Notes: generated by a model not told the origin, from the letters alone. A stretch of 64,000 bases of DNA from Patella vulgata (GCF_932274485.2 NC_065887.2:44039201-44103200); one strand, 5' to 3'; shown: positions 20,955 to 32,280, numbered from the stretch's first letter. A program made the numbers and translations.

Positions 20955-23948
20955 CTGAAAACAAAAGTCTAGAGATAATGATATAACATTGACGCTAGAC
21001 CTGTCTAATGTCTGGGCTGTACATCTACATACTGGGGTTGAAAGTCTACATACTGGAGTTGTGAGTCAATATGTTGGGGTTGTAAGTCTACACACTGGAG
21101 CTGTGAGTCAATATGTTGGGGTTGTAAGTCTACATACTGGAGCTGTGAGTCAATATGTTGGGGTTGTAAGTCTACATACTGGAGCTGTGAGTCTACATGT
21201 TGGGGTTGTAAGTCCACATACTGGAGCTGTGTGTCAATATGTTGGGATTGTAAGTCTACATACTGGAGCTGTGAGTCAATATGTTGGGGTTGTAAGTCTA
21301 CATACTGGAGCTGTAAGTCTACATGTTGGGGTTGTAAGTCTACATACTGGAGCTGTGAGTCTACATGTTGGGGATGTAAGTCTACATACTGGAGCTGTGA
21401 GTCAATATGTTGGGATTGTAAGTCTACATACTGGTGCTGTGAGTCTACATGTTGGGACTGTAAGTCTACATACTGTAGCTGTGAGTCAATATGTTGGGGT
21501 TGTAAGTCTACATACTGGAGCTGTGAGTCAATATGTTGGGGTTGAAAGTCTACATGCTGGAGCTGTGAGTCTACATGTTGGGACTGTAAGTCTACATACT
21601 GTAGCTGTGAGTCAATATGTTGGGGTTGTAAGTCTACATACTGGAGCTGTGAGTCAATATGTTGGGGTTGAAAGTCTACATGCTGGAGCTGTGAGTCTAC
21701 ATGTTGGGACTGTAAGTCTACATACTGTAGCTGTGAGTCAATATGTTGGGGTTGTAAGTCTACATACTGGAGCTGTGAGTCAATATGTTGGGGTTCAAAG
21801 TCTACATGCTGGAGCTGTGAGTCTACATGTTGGGGCTGTAAGTCTACATACTGTAGCCGTGAGTCGATATGTTGGGGTTGAAAATCTACATGTTGGGGCT
21901 GTGAGTCAATATGTTGGGGTTGTAAGTCTACATACTGAAGCTGTGAGTCAATATGTTGAGGTTGTAAGTCTACATACTGGAGCTGTGAGTCAATATGTTG
22001 GGGTTGTAAATCTAGATACTGGGGTTGTCGTCTACATGTTGGGGCTGTAACTCTACATATTGGAAGTGTAGGTCTACATGTTGGGGCTGTAGTCTACATA
22101 TTGGGGCTGTAGTCTACATATTGGGGCTGTAGTCTACATACTGGGACTTATAGTCTAGATGCTGGGGCTGCAAGTCTAGATGCTGGGGCTGTAGTCTACG
22201 TGTTGGGGCTGTAGTCTACATGTTGGGGCGGTAGTCTACATACTAAGTCTATATACCGGGGTTGTAGTCTACATGTTGGGGCTGTAACTCTACATGTTGG
22301 GACTGTAGGTCTACATGTTGAGGCTGGTATGTCTAGATGCTGGGGCTATAAGTCTACATACTGGGACTATAGTCTACATGTTTGGGCTGTATGTCTACAT
22401 GTTGGGGCTATACTATTTGTGTAACACCTACCTCTAGGTATTCTGTGACAAGTTTTACCGATATATGGACTGATACATGTACAATTTTTATACATCCTAT
22501 TCCACACACCACCATTTTTACATGGATTCGTCTGAAATAGTTTCAAAATATTATAATCTCTTAACACTTTCATACAGTCCGAATATATTCACTCCCCACC
22601 CACCCCAAGTCAACAACTACGTGTACATGCACGTTCAGACATACTGCCTCACTCTGCTTACCTCTCTTTTCAATCTGGTTAAAACACAGAACCTGTTTCG
22701 TTTCGTTTTTTATAGTTCAAACTTCGTTTTACTTGTGTTTACTACACTAGGATCCGGAAGAGTTGTCATATTACCGGTGCTCTGGTTGAAGTGGGGGATT
22801 AGCCAATGAACCCCTATGTTACGACGATGCACGGAACTCGGGGACGTAACTAGCTCAGAGCAACGAGGGGGCCAGGAAGTGTTCTCAGGGGGTGCTGTAA
22901 AATTGACGGACAATGTATATCTATGGTCGACAATTTTTTCACAGGGGGCGAAACTTTTTGCAGTGGGGGCTTTGTCCCCCCCCCCCTAGTTACGGGCCTG
23001 ACGGAACTGTGGGTAAACCACAAGAAACGTCAACGCTGATTGATTAATCAATGTCTGACGTCATAGGGCCAAAAGCCGCTCGTACGACCCCTGATGCGAC
23101 CGGTCAGATCTTCATGTAATGTAGGGACATTTCTATGTGGTCTGTCCCTTCTCGATGCATTCACATCTTGTGAACGTTTTGTGATCGGTGATCACGACAA
23201 AGCGATCCTGTTTTTACTTTCTGTTCCCATTTGCGACTAATGATTTGTATGCAAGTTTATTTGATACAACTCCAAACATGATTAACATATAAGCGAAATG
23301 TTTGTAAATACAACATTGTGTGACTCGCTTAGTTTGACAATCAAAGCTGCTTATATTAATTTCGTGCAACTCACAACGCTATGACCGGTCAGATGTTTAT
23401 TACGCGAATATTGTGACTTTTGCCCCGGGGGTGGCCGCGGGGGGGGGGGGGGGTCACATACGTGCAGCTAAGTGAATGAAACAACAAAAGCTCCCAAAAA
23501 TATGGGATACAGTCGGGCGGAAAGAGCAGCTTGCCAGCGGAACCTAGCGAGGTCGGGTATGCCTACCATTTCTCAGACGCCTGATATGTTTTTGCGCATA
23601 TCCGACTATTAACTGTTCTATTACGTGCACGTTAATACTTACAAATTCCAGGTATCTTGTGTTAACATCCGAGAATAGATTATCACAATCCTGATTCTCA
23701 TATCGCGTGGATAATTCACATTCCTTCGTCTTAGAATTATAATTGGCTGAATAGCATTGCTGTGTATTAAGACAGAGAGCAGCACATCGTACTAAACTAG
23801 GCGCCATCAACATCTCCAGAATGTTAGTCGTTGTTCGTCGTTTTTTACAAACAATAAAGGGATTTTCTCTCTCAGGTAAACACGTGACCACACCCAGTAA
23901 CACTACCCAACATATCACAGGTTTCAGCCAACTTACAATCCACGCCAT
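20287..23948 (-). CDS. Secreted PAN-EGF-fibrinogen-like protein (3 exons)
   Basis: Three exons joined by GT-AG introns in matching phase encode 357 residues. Exon 1 gives a hydrophobic signal sequence (about residues 1-24) and a PAN/apple-type module. Exon 2 gives one short EGF-like module, and exon 3 a fibrinogen C-terminal domain. Secretion is expected. FBG domains commonly bind sugars or acetylated groups, and molluscan FBG proteins act in defence and in mucus or matrix, but this one has no Ig domain and so is not a classical FREP. Odd points are the loss of two Cys in the EGF module and a hydrophobic run in place of the usual GGWTVIQRR stretch. The function is inferred only from the domains. 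Confidence 0.85.
21020..22420 (-). repeat. 1.4-kb 21/42-bp minisatellite in intron 2
   Basis: Units of 21 bp, paired into 42 bp, alternate GTAAGTCTACATACTGGAGC with GTGAGTCAATATGTTGGGGT. Near 22030 the array shifts to shorter, less regular GGGGCTGTAGTCTACAT units. It fills most of the intron between the EGF and FBG exons. Because the period is a multiple of three, several frames stay open for hundreds of codons without being genes. Confidence 0.95.
22432..22531 (-). CDS. PAN-EGF-FBG gene exon 2: reduced EGF module
   Basis: A 100-nt exon after ACTATTTCAG encodes TNPCKNGGVWNRMYKNCTCI then SPYIGKTCHRIPR, ending AGAG|GTAGGT. The NPCKNGG and CTC...Y-G-x-x-C pattern is EGF-like, but only four Cys remain. 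C1 is absent and C3 is Val (NGGVW). These two are the partners of one canonical disulfide, so they seem lost as a pair. Confidence 0.83.
22839..23000 (+). mobile_element. hAT-type MITE with 8-bp target duplication
   Basis: It sits in intron 1 of the PAN-EGF-FBG gene. The right end CTAGTTACGGGCCTG is inverse to the left end CGGGGACGTAACTAG with a few changes. ACGGAACT flanks both sides (22831-22838 and 23001-23008). An 8-bp duplication and ends of CAG type point to the hAT superfamily. Confidence 0.8.
23643..23948 (-). CDS. PAN-EGF-FBG gene exon 1: signal peptide and PAN/apple
   Basis: The start codon at 23948 opens MAWIVSWLKPVICWVVLLGV then VTCLP, a clear signal sequence. The PAN-like part has FIVCKK..., then SLVRCAALCLNTQQCYSANY and TKECELS, the usual C-x3-C-x5-C...C spacing. 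The exon is 102 codons exactly and ends GAATTT|GTAAGT, giving phase 0. Confidence 0.87.
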
Positions 23949-23969
23949 CTTTCTTCCTTAAATGTTACG

Positions 23970-24430
23970 AGGGCGATCTATATGCGCAGAATGTCACCTG
24001 GGCTTACCCAATCACGTATATGCACAGAATGTCACATGGGCTTACCCAATCACGTATATGCGCAGAATGTCACCTGGGCTTACCCAATCACGTATATGCG
24101 CAGAATGTCACTTGGGCTTACCCAATCACGTATATGCTCAGAATGTCACCTGGGCTTACCCAATCACGTATATGCGCAGAATGTCACGTGGACTAACCCA
24201 ATCACATAAGGATGTCACGTGGGCTTACCCAAAACACGTATCAAAATGTCACTTAGACTAACTAAAACGCATATATGCATAGAATGTCACGTGGGAAAAC
24301 CCAAACGTCAATATGCACGTTACGTGGGTTAACTCAAACGCGCATATACGTTAACTGTAATTTGGGCTAATCCAATTGTGAACATGCGCAAAATGCCACG
24401 TGGAATAACACAGAATGTGCAAGTTTTGTT
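23970..24430 (-). repeat. 39-bp minisatellite upstream of the PAN-EGF-FBG gene
   Basis: Units carry ATATGCGCAGAATGTCACCT then GGGCTTACCCAATCACGT. The first six are nearly identical and later ones drift. The array begins about 20 bp upstream of the start codon of the minus-strand gene, so it falls in its 5' leader or promoter. CACGTG hexamers occur at 24185, 24216, 24288 and 24397. Confidence 0.9.
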
Positions 24431-24769
24431 TTAGATTTTAGATTCTGGTAGATTTTTAATAAGAACCCAATTCGAGCAGAATTCATAAAATGTCACCCTT
24501 TTTACTGGTTTACTTCACAAAAATAAATTCCTTGATAAAAATTAAAAATGAGTATATTTGTAAACGTCACTGAACTACCTCCTTGATTAGTATATTAAAA
24601 CCACCTGATAACACTTCTGTATTTACAAGACTATATATAACTTATAATACCAATGTCTCTTTCTCTCTTCTAAATATTCGATAATTCAACGCATCGTATT
24701 TTGAATAAACACTCAATGTTAAAATCTTACGAAAATACTGACCCCATTTGTCCGACTCAAATAGCAGCT

Positions 24770-24865
24770 TGGTAAATTTAAGTACGACTTTTCTTCAATT
24801 TAAGTACGACTTCTCTTCAATTTAAGTACGACTTCTCTCCAATTTAAGTACGACTTTTCTTCAAT
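24770..24865 (+). repeat. 22-bp tandem repeat, 4 copies
   Basis: AATTTAAGTACGACTTCTCTTC is repeated with single changes. It lies in AT-rich intergenic DNA. Confidence 0.88.
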
Positions 24866-25242
24866 TTGAAATTGATAATCTGTTTGGTCTGTGATCAAAA
24901 AAGTTTAAAAGTGATTCTCTATTTCCTGTTGAACAAAACCTCCATCAATTAATTTGTAAATAAGTGAGCAGAAACAACTTCTATTGAACTTCTGTAATTA
25001 TAAAAAGTTTAAAAGATTATCATATGTTGACAACGTCGCGTTGATCACACGTCTGAAACACCTGTAATCACAGGTATAACTAATGATTGCACAGATCTTC
25101 GCGCCAGATATTTTACTACCCGACTATCGATTAACCAATCACGCTCAACTTGGAATAATTCCCTTAGTGTTGATCGAGAAGCAGCGGTCAAATCATCTCC
25201 AAGGCAAACAAAACAGAAAACGAGACCGTTTCTAAGTGTCTG

Positions 25243-25380
25243 GGCCCTTATTCACGAAAACGTAAACTAAGATACAATCGAAATTTGAAGAAATACTGCA
25301 ATTCGATTGGCTGACCAGTAAAATCAATTTGCATATATCCAATGAAGTTGCAGTACTTTAAGTTTTGGTGAATAAGGGCC
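25243..25380 (+). mobile_element. 138-bp MITE with GGCCCTTATTCAC ends
   Basis: Left end GGCCCTTATTCACGAAAACG and right end TTTTGGTGAATAAGGGCC are inverted repeats around a non-coding centre. The ends resemble those at 18430-18505. Confidence 0.78.
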
Positions 25381-26460
25381 TAGGTCAACTATTATCTAAA
25401 TGAAGCCCTTATTTTATATTTATCCTGTTTTTGTGCTGCTCTAGTAAACTTACAAAATGACCACCATACGGCTAAAACACAGTATCTCATCAGGTTGAAA
25501 AAATAAATTGCCTTGCAATTCTAAGTATCTGTAGTTCAATATTTTTGTCATTAAAATTTATACTTTTTTCGCTTCAGCAGCTGTCACAAATACACTATTG
25601 TGAAGGTTTTTAAGTATGGGTCACTGTATGATGCAGACACTACATTTATTTAAGGAAATTTTCTATAAGCATGCATTAATATTCTTTCCAAAAATACAAT
25701 TTATTGAAGTGAAACAGCATAACGCAAAAACAATGGCTATTTTTGAGACATGTTTATTGCTGTAACCTGACTTGAAATGTGGTGGTCTTCAAGAGAGGTC
25801 ATTTTTACAAATGCTGAATATAAGAAATGGACTGTAAATTCTGGAAGTTGTTTCCAAACGGTGTATAACACCCAAAAATTGAAAACTGGACTAATACTGT
25901 GTTTTTACCCGATAGCTTCATTTGGGGAGAGTTTTTTTTTATATGATTTAAACAATTTTTTATTCAAATAAGATTGATATTGTATACATACACTGTCAAA
26001 AGGTAATAATTAAAAAACAAGCCAAAGGCTTATATTAATTAATTCATCTTCTTTTTTATATACATGGATCTGGGTATAAAATGTGACAAGTGTGGTGCAT
26101 GAAGCAGGCTATACAATTGTGATCTGTACGTGAATGTTATTTGACATCAACGTTTAAAGAATGTAAAATAACAACATACATCTTTTCATCTCTCTTTGTA
26201 CGTTCTTAGCATTTTTAGGAAAATTTCAAAATTTCCACATCTTAATCTACGCTAAGATATAGGCCTACTTAAATTGAACATTTGATAATCAAAATATCAA
26301 CTTTGACAATATTATAGTTTTCAAAAGATTCTTTGAGATTCTCGGGGATTCTCCAATTCCTCAAATGACGTTCACAAACTTTAATACACGGGGCAAATTC
26401 CATACTCCTTGCAGTGTTTCGTTTGATTGGACCTAACCCCACCCATATACTGTCTGATCA
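25381..26460. other. Intergenic, no gene seen
   Basis: AT-rich DNA with no supported exon, repeat or transposon. Short open frames here lack splice context or recognisable domains. Confidence 0.4.
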
Positions 26461-26461
26461 A

Positions 26462-26540
26462 CAACCAGTACATTACTAGGTAACAAAATCAATCGGGATT
26501 AACCAGTACATTACTAGGTAACAAAATCAATCGGGATTAT
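26462..26540 (+). repeat. 38-bp direct duplication
   Basis: AACCAGTACATTACTAGGTA and ACAAAATCAATCGGGATT occur twice in a row with no change. Confidence 0.9.
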
Positions 26541-26987
26541 GTTAACGTAAAGTGGCTGGTAACAATCGCGGCTTCATTACGTCATAACGCGCGATATGCA
26601 TTACGCTCAATGAACTATTGCAGAGAAAGTAATTGTGTGAAAAACGAGACTATCCAAAATAGCTACCAAGTAAACATTCGGTCATCGCGGCGCACTCGGA
26701 ATCTTATTAGCCGGTGTCAGCGATTCTCCTCATTTAAGATATACGCCTTCTCATATTATCAGTCAGCACATGACATTTCTTTGTTGCGTTGTGAATTTTT
26801 AGGTAGTTTTAATTTTTTACAACAGAATAAAAAGGAACCCCGATCATCAAGTCGCATTATCTCTATTTTTTTGGTGTTCCCCATTCGCCGTTTTAGGATA
26901 ATTGCAGACACCGTTTTCACTCAGCAGTCGAACAATATTTTCAACTATTTGAAGACCCAAGATCAAAGAAAATGGGCTGTCTGTCAT

Positions 26988-27128
26988 CAGGCCCGTAATC
27001 CCCCTCCCCCCGAAAAAATTTTGCCGACCATAGCTCTAAAATACCTACTGTAGACTGTGCCGGGTGTGCCCCCCCCCCCCTAAAAACTCCACTGCCCCTC
27101 CGAAGCTAGCAAGCTGGTTACGGGCCTG
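26988..27128 (+). mobile_element. hAT-type MITE with perfect 8-bp target duplication
   Basis: Ends CAGGCCCGTAA and TTACGGGCCTG are exact inverse copies. TCTGTCAT lies on both sides (26980-26987 and 27129-27136). The interior is non-coding, with C-rich tracts. The same family as 22839-23000. Confidence 0.9.
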
Positions 27129-27880
27129 TCTGTCATGGTACGTATTGTGTTTCAACGAAGATAGAAATACATTTGCTTTTTTGATAACATAAATAATTCA
27201 TGGTTTTTCTTCACAAAAATGGATAACACAGTAATAATTGGTACAAACAGATTTGAGTCAAAGCGTTTCAGCGACGGCCAAATTTACCGATGTGAGTATC
27301 GATGTTTGCTACCTGAAGCTTCAAAGGGTAAAAATTTTCTTGAAATCAGCACTAACAAATACTGTTGTTTTCTTTTTTAAAGAGATCAGCCTCGTTAAGC
27401 GCACTCACGAAAATTCCGTTTATTTTACTCAGAGAGATTTGATTGGATGATGAGAATGGGACACTCTGTCAAAAACTCAAGTTTTCAGTCTCAGTACAGC
27501 AATGGCCAGAGAGGAATGTGGTCAAAATCAAGATTTAAGTCTCTGAATAAAAAGAAATTCAAAGAGAAATAAGGTGAGGCTGTTTTGTATTTAATTAAAT
27601 AAAGATAAAAGAGAAAATAAGTGAGAATCGATCTTCATTCATTGATAAAGGTGAACTATTGTTAGATATAAAAAAGGATCTTGACAACATAAAAAAACAT
27701 TTGATAATTAGTCAATGGAATTGGTCATATTTGTAGAGAGCAGTAAAAATTGTAAAATTAATTAATCATTAATTAATTAATGAATACACATACTATGATG
27801 ATCATTTTATGTCTAAAAAATAAAAAAAATTGTATCTGCGTTAAAATGGGGGTATAGAAATTTGATTTGAGTCAAAACTA

Positions 27881-28118
27881 CAATATGACCGAATGGTTAG
27901 GGCGTGCGCATCATTATTGAGTTAAGTGACGTGGTTTCGATTCCCCTGTTGTAAGTGACAAGGAGTAGTGTCGCCTGCCCAGCCTCGTGGGTTTTCTCTT
28001 GGTTACCCATTCTCCACCCACTGCTAAAGACTCCTACGCATAAGCGAATTATTGAAATAAAATAGAACCATATGTTAGTCCCGAAATGATATAGTTTGTG
28101 TTGAGTGGACGTTACCCC

Positions 28119-28149
<31 letters not shown>

Positions 28150-28159
28150 CCTCTCTCTT
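27881..28159 (+). mobile_element. SINE family B, near full length
   Basis: Head ATGACCGAATGGTTAGGGCG, B-box region GTGGTTTCGATTCCC, the core, AATTATTGAAATAAAATAGA and GTGGACGTTA are present. The AAACCCCATTT part is replaced by a run of about 15 C before a long CT tail. Confidence 0.88.
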
Positions 28160-28972
28160 ATTTGATTAGCACCAGGTTAACCGCGTTTGGTCGACATTCT
28201 GTCTATAAGTACATTCTAGTCACCAATATAAAGATTTTGTTGGAAAGATGAAAGGGTTAATGATCGCCATAAACAAACATGTACGTGTATAAGATAAAGT
28301 TTATTGCCCTGAGTTATAAGACAAGGTTTATTAATAATTTAATCTGATTAATATAGATATGTTTTTTTTACCAATAATATTAATTGTTGATCAAAGGAAA
28401 TAAAGCTACATGTCGCCGCATGTCTAGAGACAATAGGAAAGTATTGATCATTTAAAGCCATATCTTGACCCCTATATTTTCAGTATGATCAGTAATAAGT
28501 AGGTTTAGTTCAATACCGTGATGTTTAATTTACAGAGAACCATGATAACTTGGTGAATATCTTTTATTTAGGCCTGGTTTCCCATTGGTAGTGCGTTACG
28601 ATTCTCCTCGAATTTAATATCAGGTCATATGACCATTTTGATTAGTCCAGTTAGTACAGTAACACATTAAACCCATTTCATTTCTATTTCACGGTATTGG
28701 AGCTCGGTTACAGCATACCTACAAGCATCACCCGTTCTTCTTTATTTCACTAAAAGATGAAGTGACGGCGAATCATAGCTTACCGTCTAAATTTATACTC
28801 ACCTGAGATTGCTTGCGGTATTCAAGTGAAGTCCTTGTAATTTAATCAATTTCTTTATATTAATTAGTCTGAACCAAAAATGCAAATTGTATCGCTTTTT
28901 ATTTACATATGAGTAAATTTGTAAATAAAAGTTGAATAAATTTACCTCACTCAATTACATGTTAAAATAATA

Positions 28973-29350
28973 GAAATGAAATGAAATGAAATGGGGTTTA
29001 ACGTCCTACTGTTCTGCTCCTAAACTGGGCTAATGAAGACGGGCATACGCCATACAGTGTGCTATGAGGGAAATGTTGCCCCGGCAGCGGCGCTACGGCC
29101 TACTCTTATATCGAATTCCAACTGCCAATGGATCTTTTACGTGCACCCCAATATGTACACGGGACCTCTGTTTTTCGTCCCATCCGAACGACTAGACAGA
29201 TGTTCTTGTCAGGCCCTCCGTCCTGCATCACTGACAAGGGGAAACCACGCAGGAAAATCTGGATGAACTTTCTCGACCAATGCAGGGATCGAACACCCGA
29301 CCTCCAGGCTAGCGAGCCAGCGTCTTACCCACTTAGTCACGTGATCCACA
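28973..29350 (-). mobile_element. SINE family A, full length, minus strand
   Basis: It reads from an ATTTC-type tail on the left, through GGGGTTTAACGTCCTACTGT, to the tRNA-like head on the right. Complementary B-box sequence GGGATCGAACACCC and the A-box region near 29328 are present. Frames on either strand are by-products. Confidence 0.9.
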
Positions 29351-29362
29351 AATAACCCGCGC

Positions 29363-29528
29363 CAGAGAGAGAGAGAGAGGGGGGAGGGGTTAACGCCCAC
29401 TCGACACAAACTAGGCCATTTCGGGACTAACACATTGTTCAATTTTATTTCAATAATTCGCTTGCGCGTAGGAGTCTTTAGCAATGGAAGGGACCCAGAG
29501 AAAAACCCACGAGGTTGGACAGGCGACC
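29363..29528 (-). mobile_element. SINE family B, truncated, next to a family A copy
   Basis: A GAGAGAG tail, TTAACGCCCACTCGACACAA, the ATTCGCTTGCGCGTAGGAGT block and AACCCACGAGGTTGGACAGG are seen. The head is missing. It abuts the family-A copy in the same orientation. Confidence 0.85.
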
Positions 29529-29589
29529 CAAAAAGTAATAAACAAGAAATACAAGCCAACAGTGTGGCTGATGTCCCCCACCGAAATCC

Positions 29590-30775
29590 AAAAATAAATA
29601 GATGACACATAGTAATTAATCGCACATTTATTTTTTCCAAAGGTTTCAAGCAATCAAACTATACACTAAGTTTCATCACGCTCGATCAGATGGAATCAAG
29701 ATTATCTTGTCCCAAAGCATCGACCTATGAAATCGATTAGCTCTGCTTAGCTTCAGCTCGAAATGTTAATCATTGAACTCAGTCAAGACATTCGCCTAAT
29801 AAACGTCTACACCAAGTTTAAACATTCTACCTCAATTAAAAGCAGAGTTATTATGTTACAAAGTCTTGACCAATCGCTCCTTAGCCTATGCAGAAAATTT
29901 GCACCATCGAACCTAGTCAAGGTCATGAAATGATTCATCTATATTCGGAGTTTCATCGCTCTCATTTCATTACAACCAAAGTTATCGTGCCTCAAAGCAT
30001 CAACTAATCAGTTAATCATCAAACTCCACCAAGGCATTGACCTAATGAACGCCTACACCAAGTTTGAACATTCTACCTCAATTAGAAAGAGAGTTATTGT
30101 GTTTCAATGTCTCGACCAACCAAATTGCTTATCCCTCTGCTTACCCCAAGCAGAAAATGTTCATTATCAAATTTAGTCAAGGTATTGATGTCATAAAGCT
30201 GTACACCAAGTGTCCCCACTCTCACTTAATTAGAACTAAACTTATCGTGTCCAAAAGCATCAATCAATCAAATTGCTTATCTCTACTTACCCTAAGCAGA
30301 AAAAAATGCTCATCTTCAAACTTCATCAAGGCATTCACATAATAGACACCTACACCAAGTTTGAACATTCTAGCTCAATTAGAATGAGAGTTATTGTGTT
30401 CCAAAGGCTCGACCAATAAAATTGCTTATCGCTCTGCTTACCCTGAGCAGAACATGCTCATTATCGAACTTAGTCACACTATTGATGTAATGAAATTATA
30501 CACCAAGTTCCATCACTCTTACTTAATTAGAACTATAGTTATCATGTCCTAAAACATCAACCAATCAAATTACTTATCTCTGCTTACCCTAAGCAGATAA
30601 TTCTTATCTTCAAACTTCATCAAGGCATTCACCTAATAAACACCTACACCAAGTTTGAGCATTCTAGCTCAGTTAGAAAGAGATTTATTGTGTCGTAAAA
30701 AGTGTGACGGGCGAACGGACAGACAGACAGACGGACAGACAGACGGACGAACCCATTTTAATAGTCCCCTGCTTT
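29590..30775 (+). repeat. Dimeric ~147-bp satellite with (GACA/GACG) tail
   Basis: Two monomer types alternate. Type A has CACCAAGTTTGAACATTCTA; type B has CACCAAGTTTCATCACTCTC-like sequence and ATCGTGTCC...AGCATCAACC. Type A starts near 29811, 30056, 30351 and 30645; type B near 29661, 29945, 30201 and 30500. The later A-to-A spacing is about 295 bp. The array ends in GACGGACAGACAGAC-type repeats and GAACCCATTTTAATAGTCCC. It resembles 'pearl'-type or Helentron-associated elements of bivalves, from memory. Confidence 0.8.
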
Positions 30776-30966
30776 CTTCAGTTTTTACTTGTATTTATCA
30801 GGTTTTAGTAGTATTTTTATTTAATCGTTCATACATCAAACATCAATATATAAAACAATCAGATATATTTTAGTGCATAAAAACTCCCTCTTTATTTCAC
30901 AGAGTTCATCGATTATTAACAAAAATCAATCGATCTACTTAATTTGACTTCTTTTAAAGATTATTA

Positions 30967-30972
30967 TCTTAG

Positions 30973-31027
<55 letters not shown>
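30967..31027. repeat. (TA)n microsatellite
   Basis: About 30 TA dinucleotides without interruption. Confidence 0.98.
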
Positions 31028-31029
<2 letters not shown>

Positions 31030-31030
<1 letters not shown>

Positions 31031-31660
31031 CGTCTTTTTATTTAACAACATTTCATTGATTTTCAGTTAACCAACCGCCATGTTGCTCCCAATTCGTTAT
31101 TCTGATGTTGAAATTCTATTGTCGATGGTTTGTTTGATGTTTAAAGGAAATCAGTCCGGTCTAGTAGGTAATTAGCCGATCTATTTATAAAAAGCCAATT
31201 GTGGTGTTCATCAAGAGGTTGTTTAAGTTAATAATTAGTACTTACAAGACAACCTTTTCAAACCCCCCAATACACATGTTTATATTTTTAACAACGAGGA
31301 CTTAATGTTCGAGACAAATATTTCCATGTTCATTAAAGACCAACATTTGTCTCCTCCAATAACTTATTACCTCCCAGACTCCACGGACAACAACTTAAAA
31401 CATTTTTTCATGTAGGTTTTTATCTTGCATCATTTCTGTTGTCTGGTGTGACAATGATGGCGGACACTGTAACACACTATGAACAATGTTAGTTTCTATT
31501 GTGAAGTAGTGTACATCGGTCATCACTAGAATCAAATTAGGCGCTACAATTATTTACCTCGTGGCTTTGGAAATAAAGCCAAAATTATATTCAACGTTAT
31601 ATTTATTTTTACATTCATTATCTATTATTTCTGTTGTTGTAGTGGGTCTTAAATGCAAAC
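31030..31660. other. Intergenic, no gene seen
   Basis: No exon, transposon end or tandem repeat can be supported. Confidence 0.4.
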
Positions 31661-31669
31661 ATTTATAAG

Positions 31670-32280
31670 ATGAACGACGTTCTTAAAGATGAACGAACTA
31701 ATACTCATAAAGGCGAACAAAGTAATACTCTAAACGATGAACAACGTAATACCCTAAAAATGTGGACAACCTAATACTTTAAAAGATGAACAACGTAATA
31801 CTCTAAAAGATGAACAACCTAATACTTTAAAAGATGAACAACGTAATACTCTAAAAGATGAACAACCTAATACTTTAAAAGATGAACAACGTAATACTCT
31901 AAAAGATGAACAACCTAATACTTTAAAAGATGAACAACCTAATACTCTTAAAGATGAACAACGTAATACTCAAAAAGATGAACAACACAATACTCAAAAA
32001 GATGAACGGCGCAATACTCTAAAAGATGAACAAGCTAATACTCTAAAAGATGAACAACGCAATACTCTAAAAGATGAACAATGTAATACTCAAAAAGATG
32101 AACAACGCAATACTCAAAAAGATGAACGACGCAATACTCTAAAAGATGAACAACGTAATACTTTAAAAGGTGAACAACCTAATACTCTAAACGATGAGTA
32201 ACGTAATACTCAATAAGATGAACAACCCGATACTCAAAAAGGTGAACAACGCAATACTCTAAAAGATGAACAACGTTACC
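31670..32280 (+). repeat. 24-bp minisatellite, about 25 copies
   Basis: The unit CTAAAAGATGAACAACGTAA plus TACT recurs, with variants such as CCTAAT and CGCAAT at fixed places. Spacers are not unique, so it is not a CRISPR array. Confidence 0.95.

Noticed and set aside
20989-22050. 353-codon plus-strand open frame of VSLHTGAVSQYVGV-type repeats
   Set aside because: It is a minisatellite whose period is a multiple of three. Other frames are also open, and it lies in an intron of a well-supported minus-strand gene.
26610-27053. 147-codon plus-strand open frame
   Set aside because: It has no recognisable domain or splice context, and its end runs into a hAT-type MITE with poly-C tracts.
29209-29649. 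146-codon minus-strand frame, and similar ones at 37777-38211, 43607-43954 and 59431-59883
   Set aside because: These run across SINE A and B copies. The protein is a by-product of tRNA-headed repeats.
31670-32280. CRISPR-like look of regular 24-bp repeats
   Set aside because: Units are contiguous with no unique spacers and there are no cas genes. It is a eukaryotic minisatellite.
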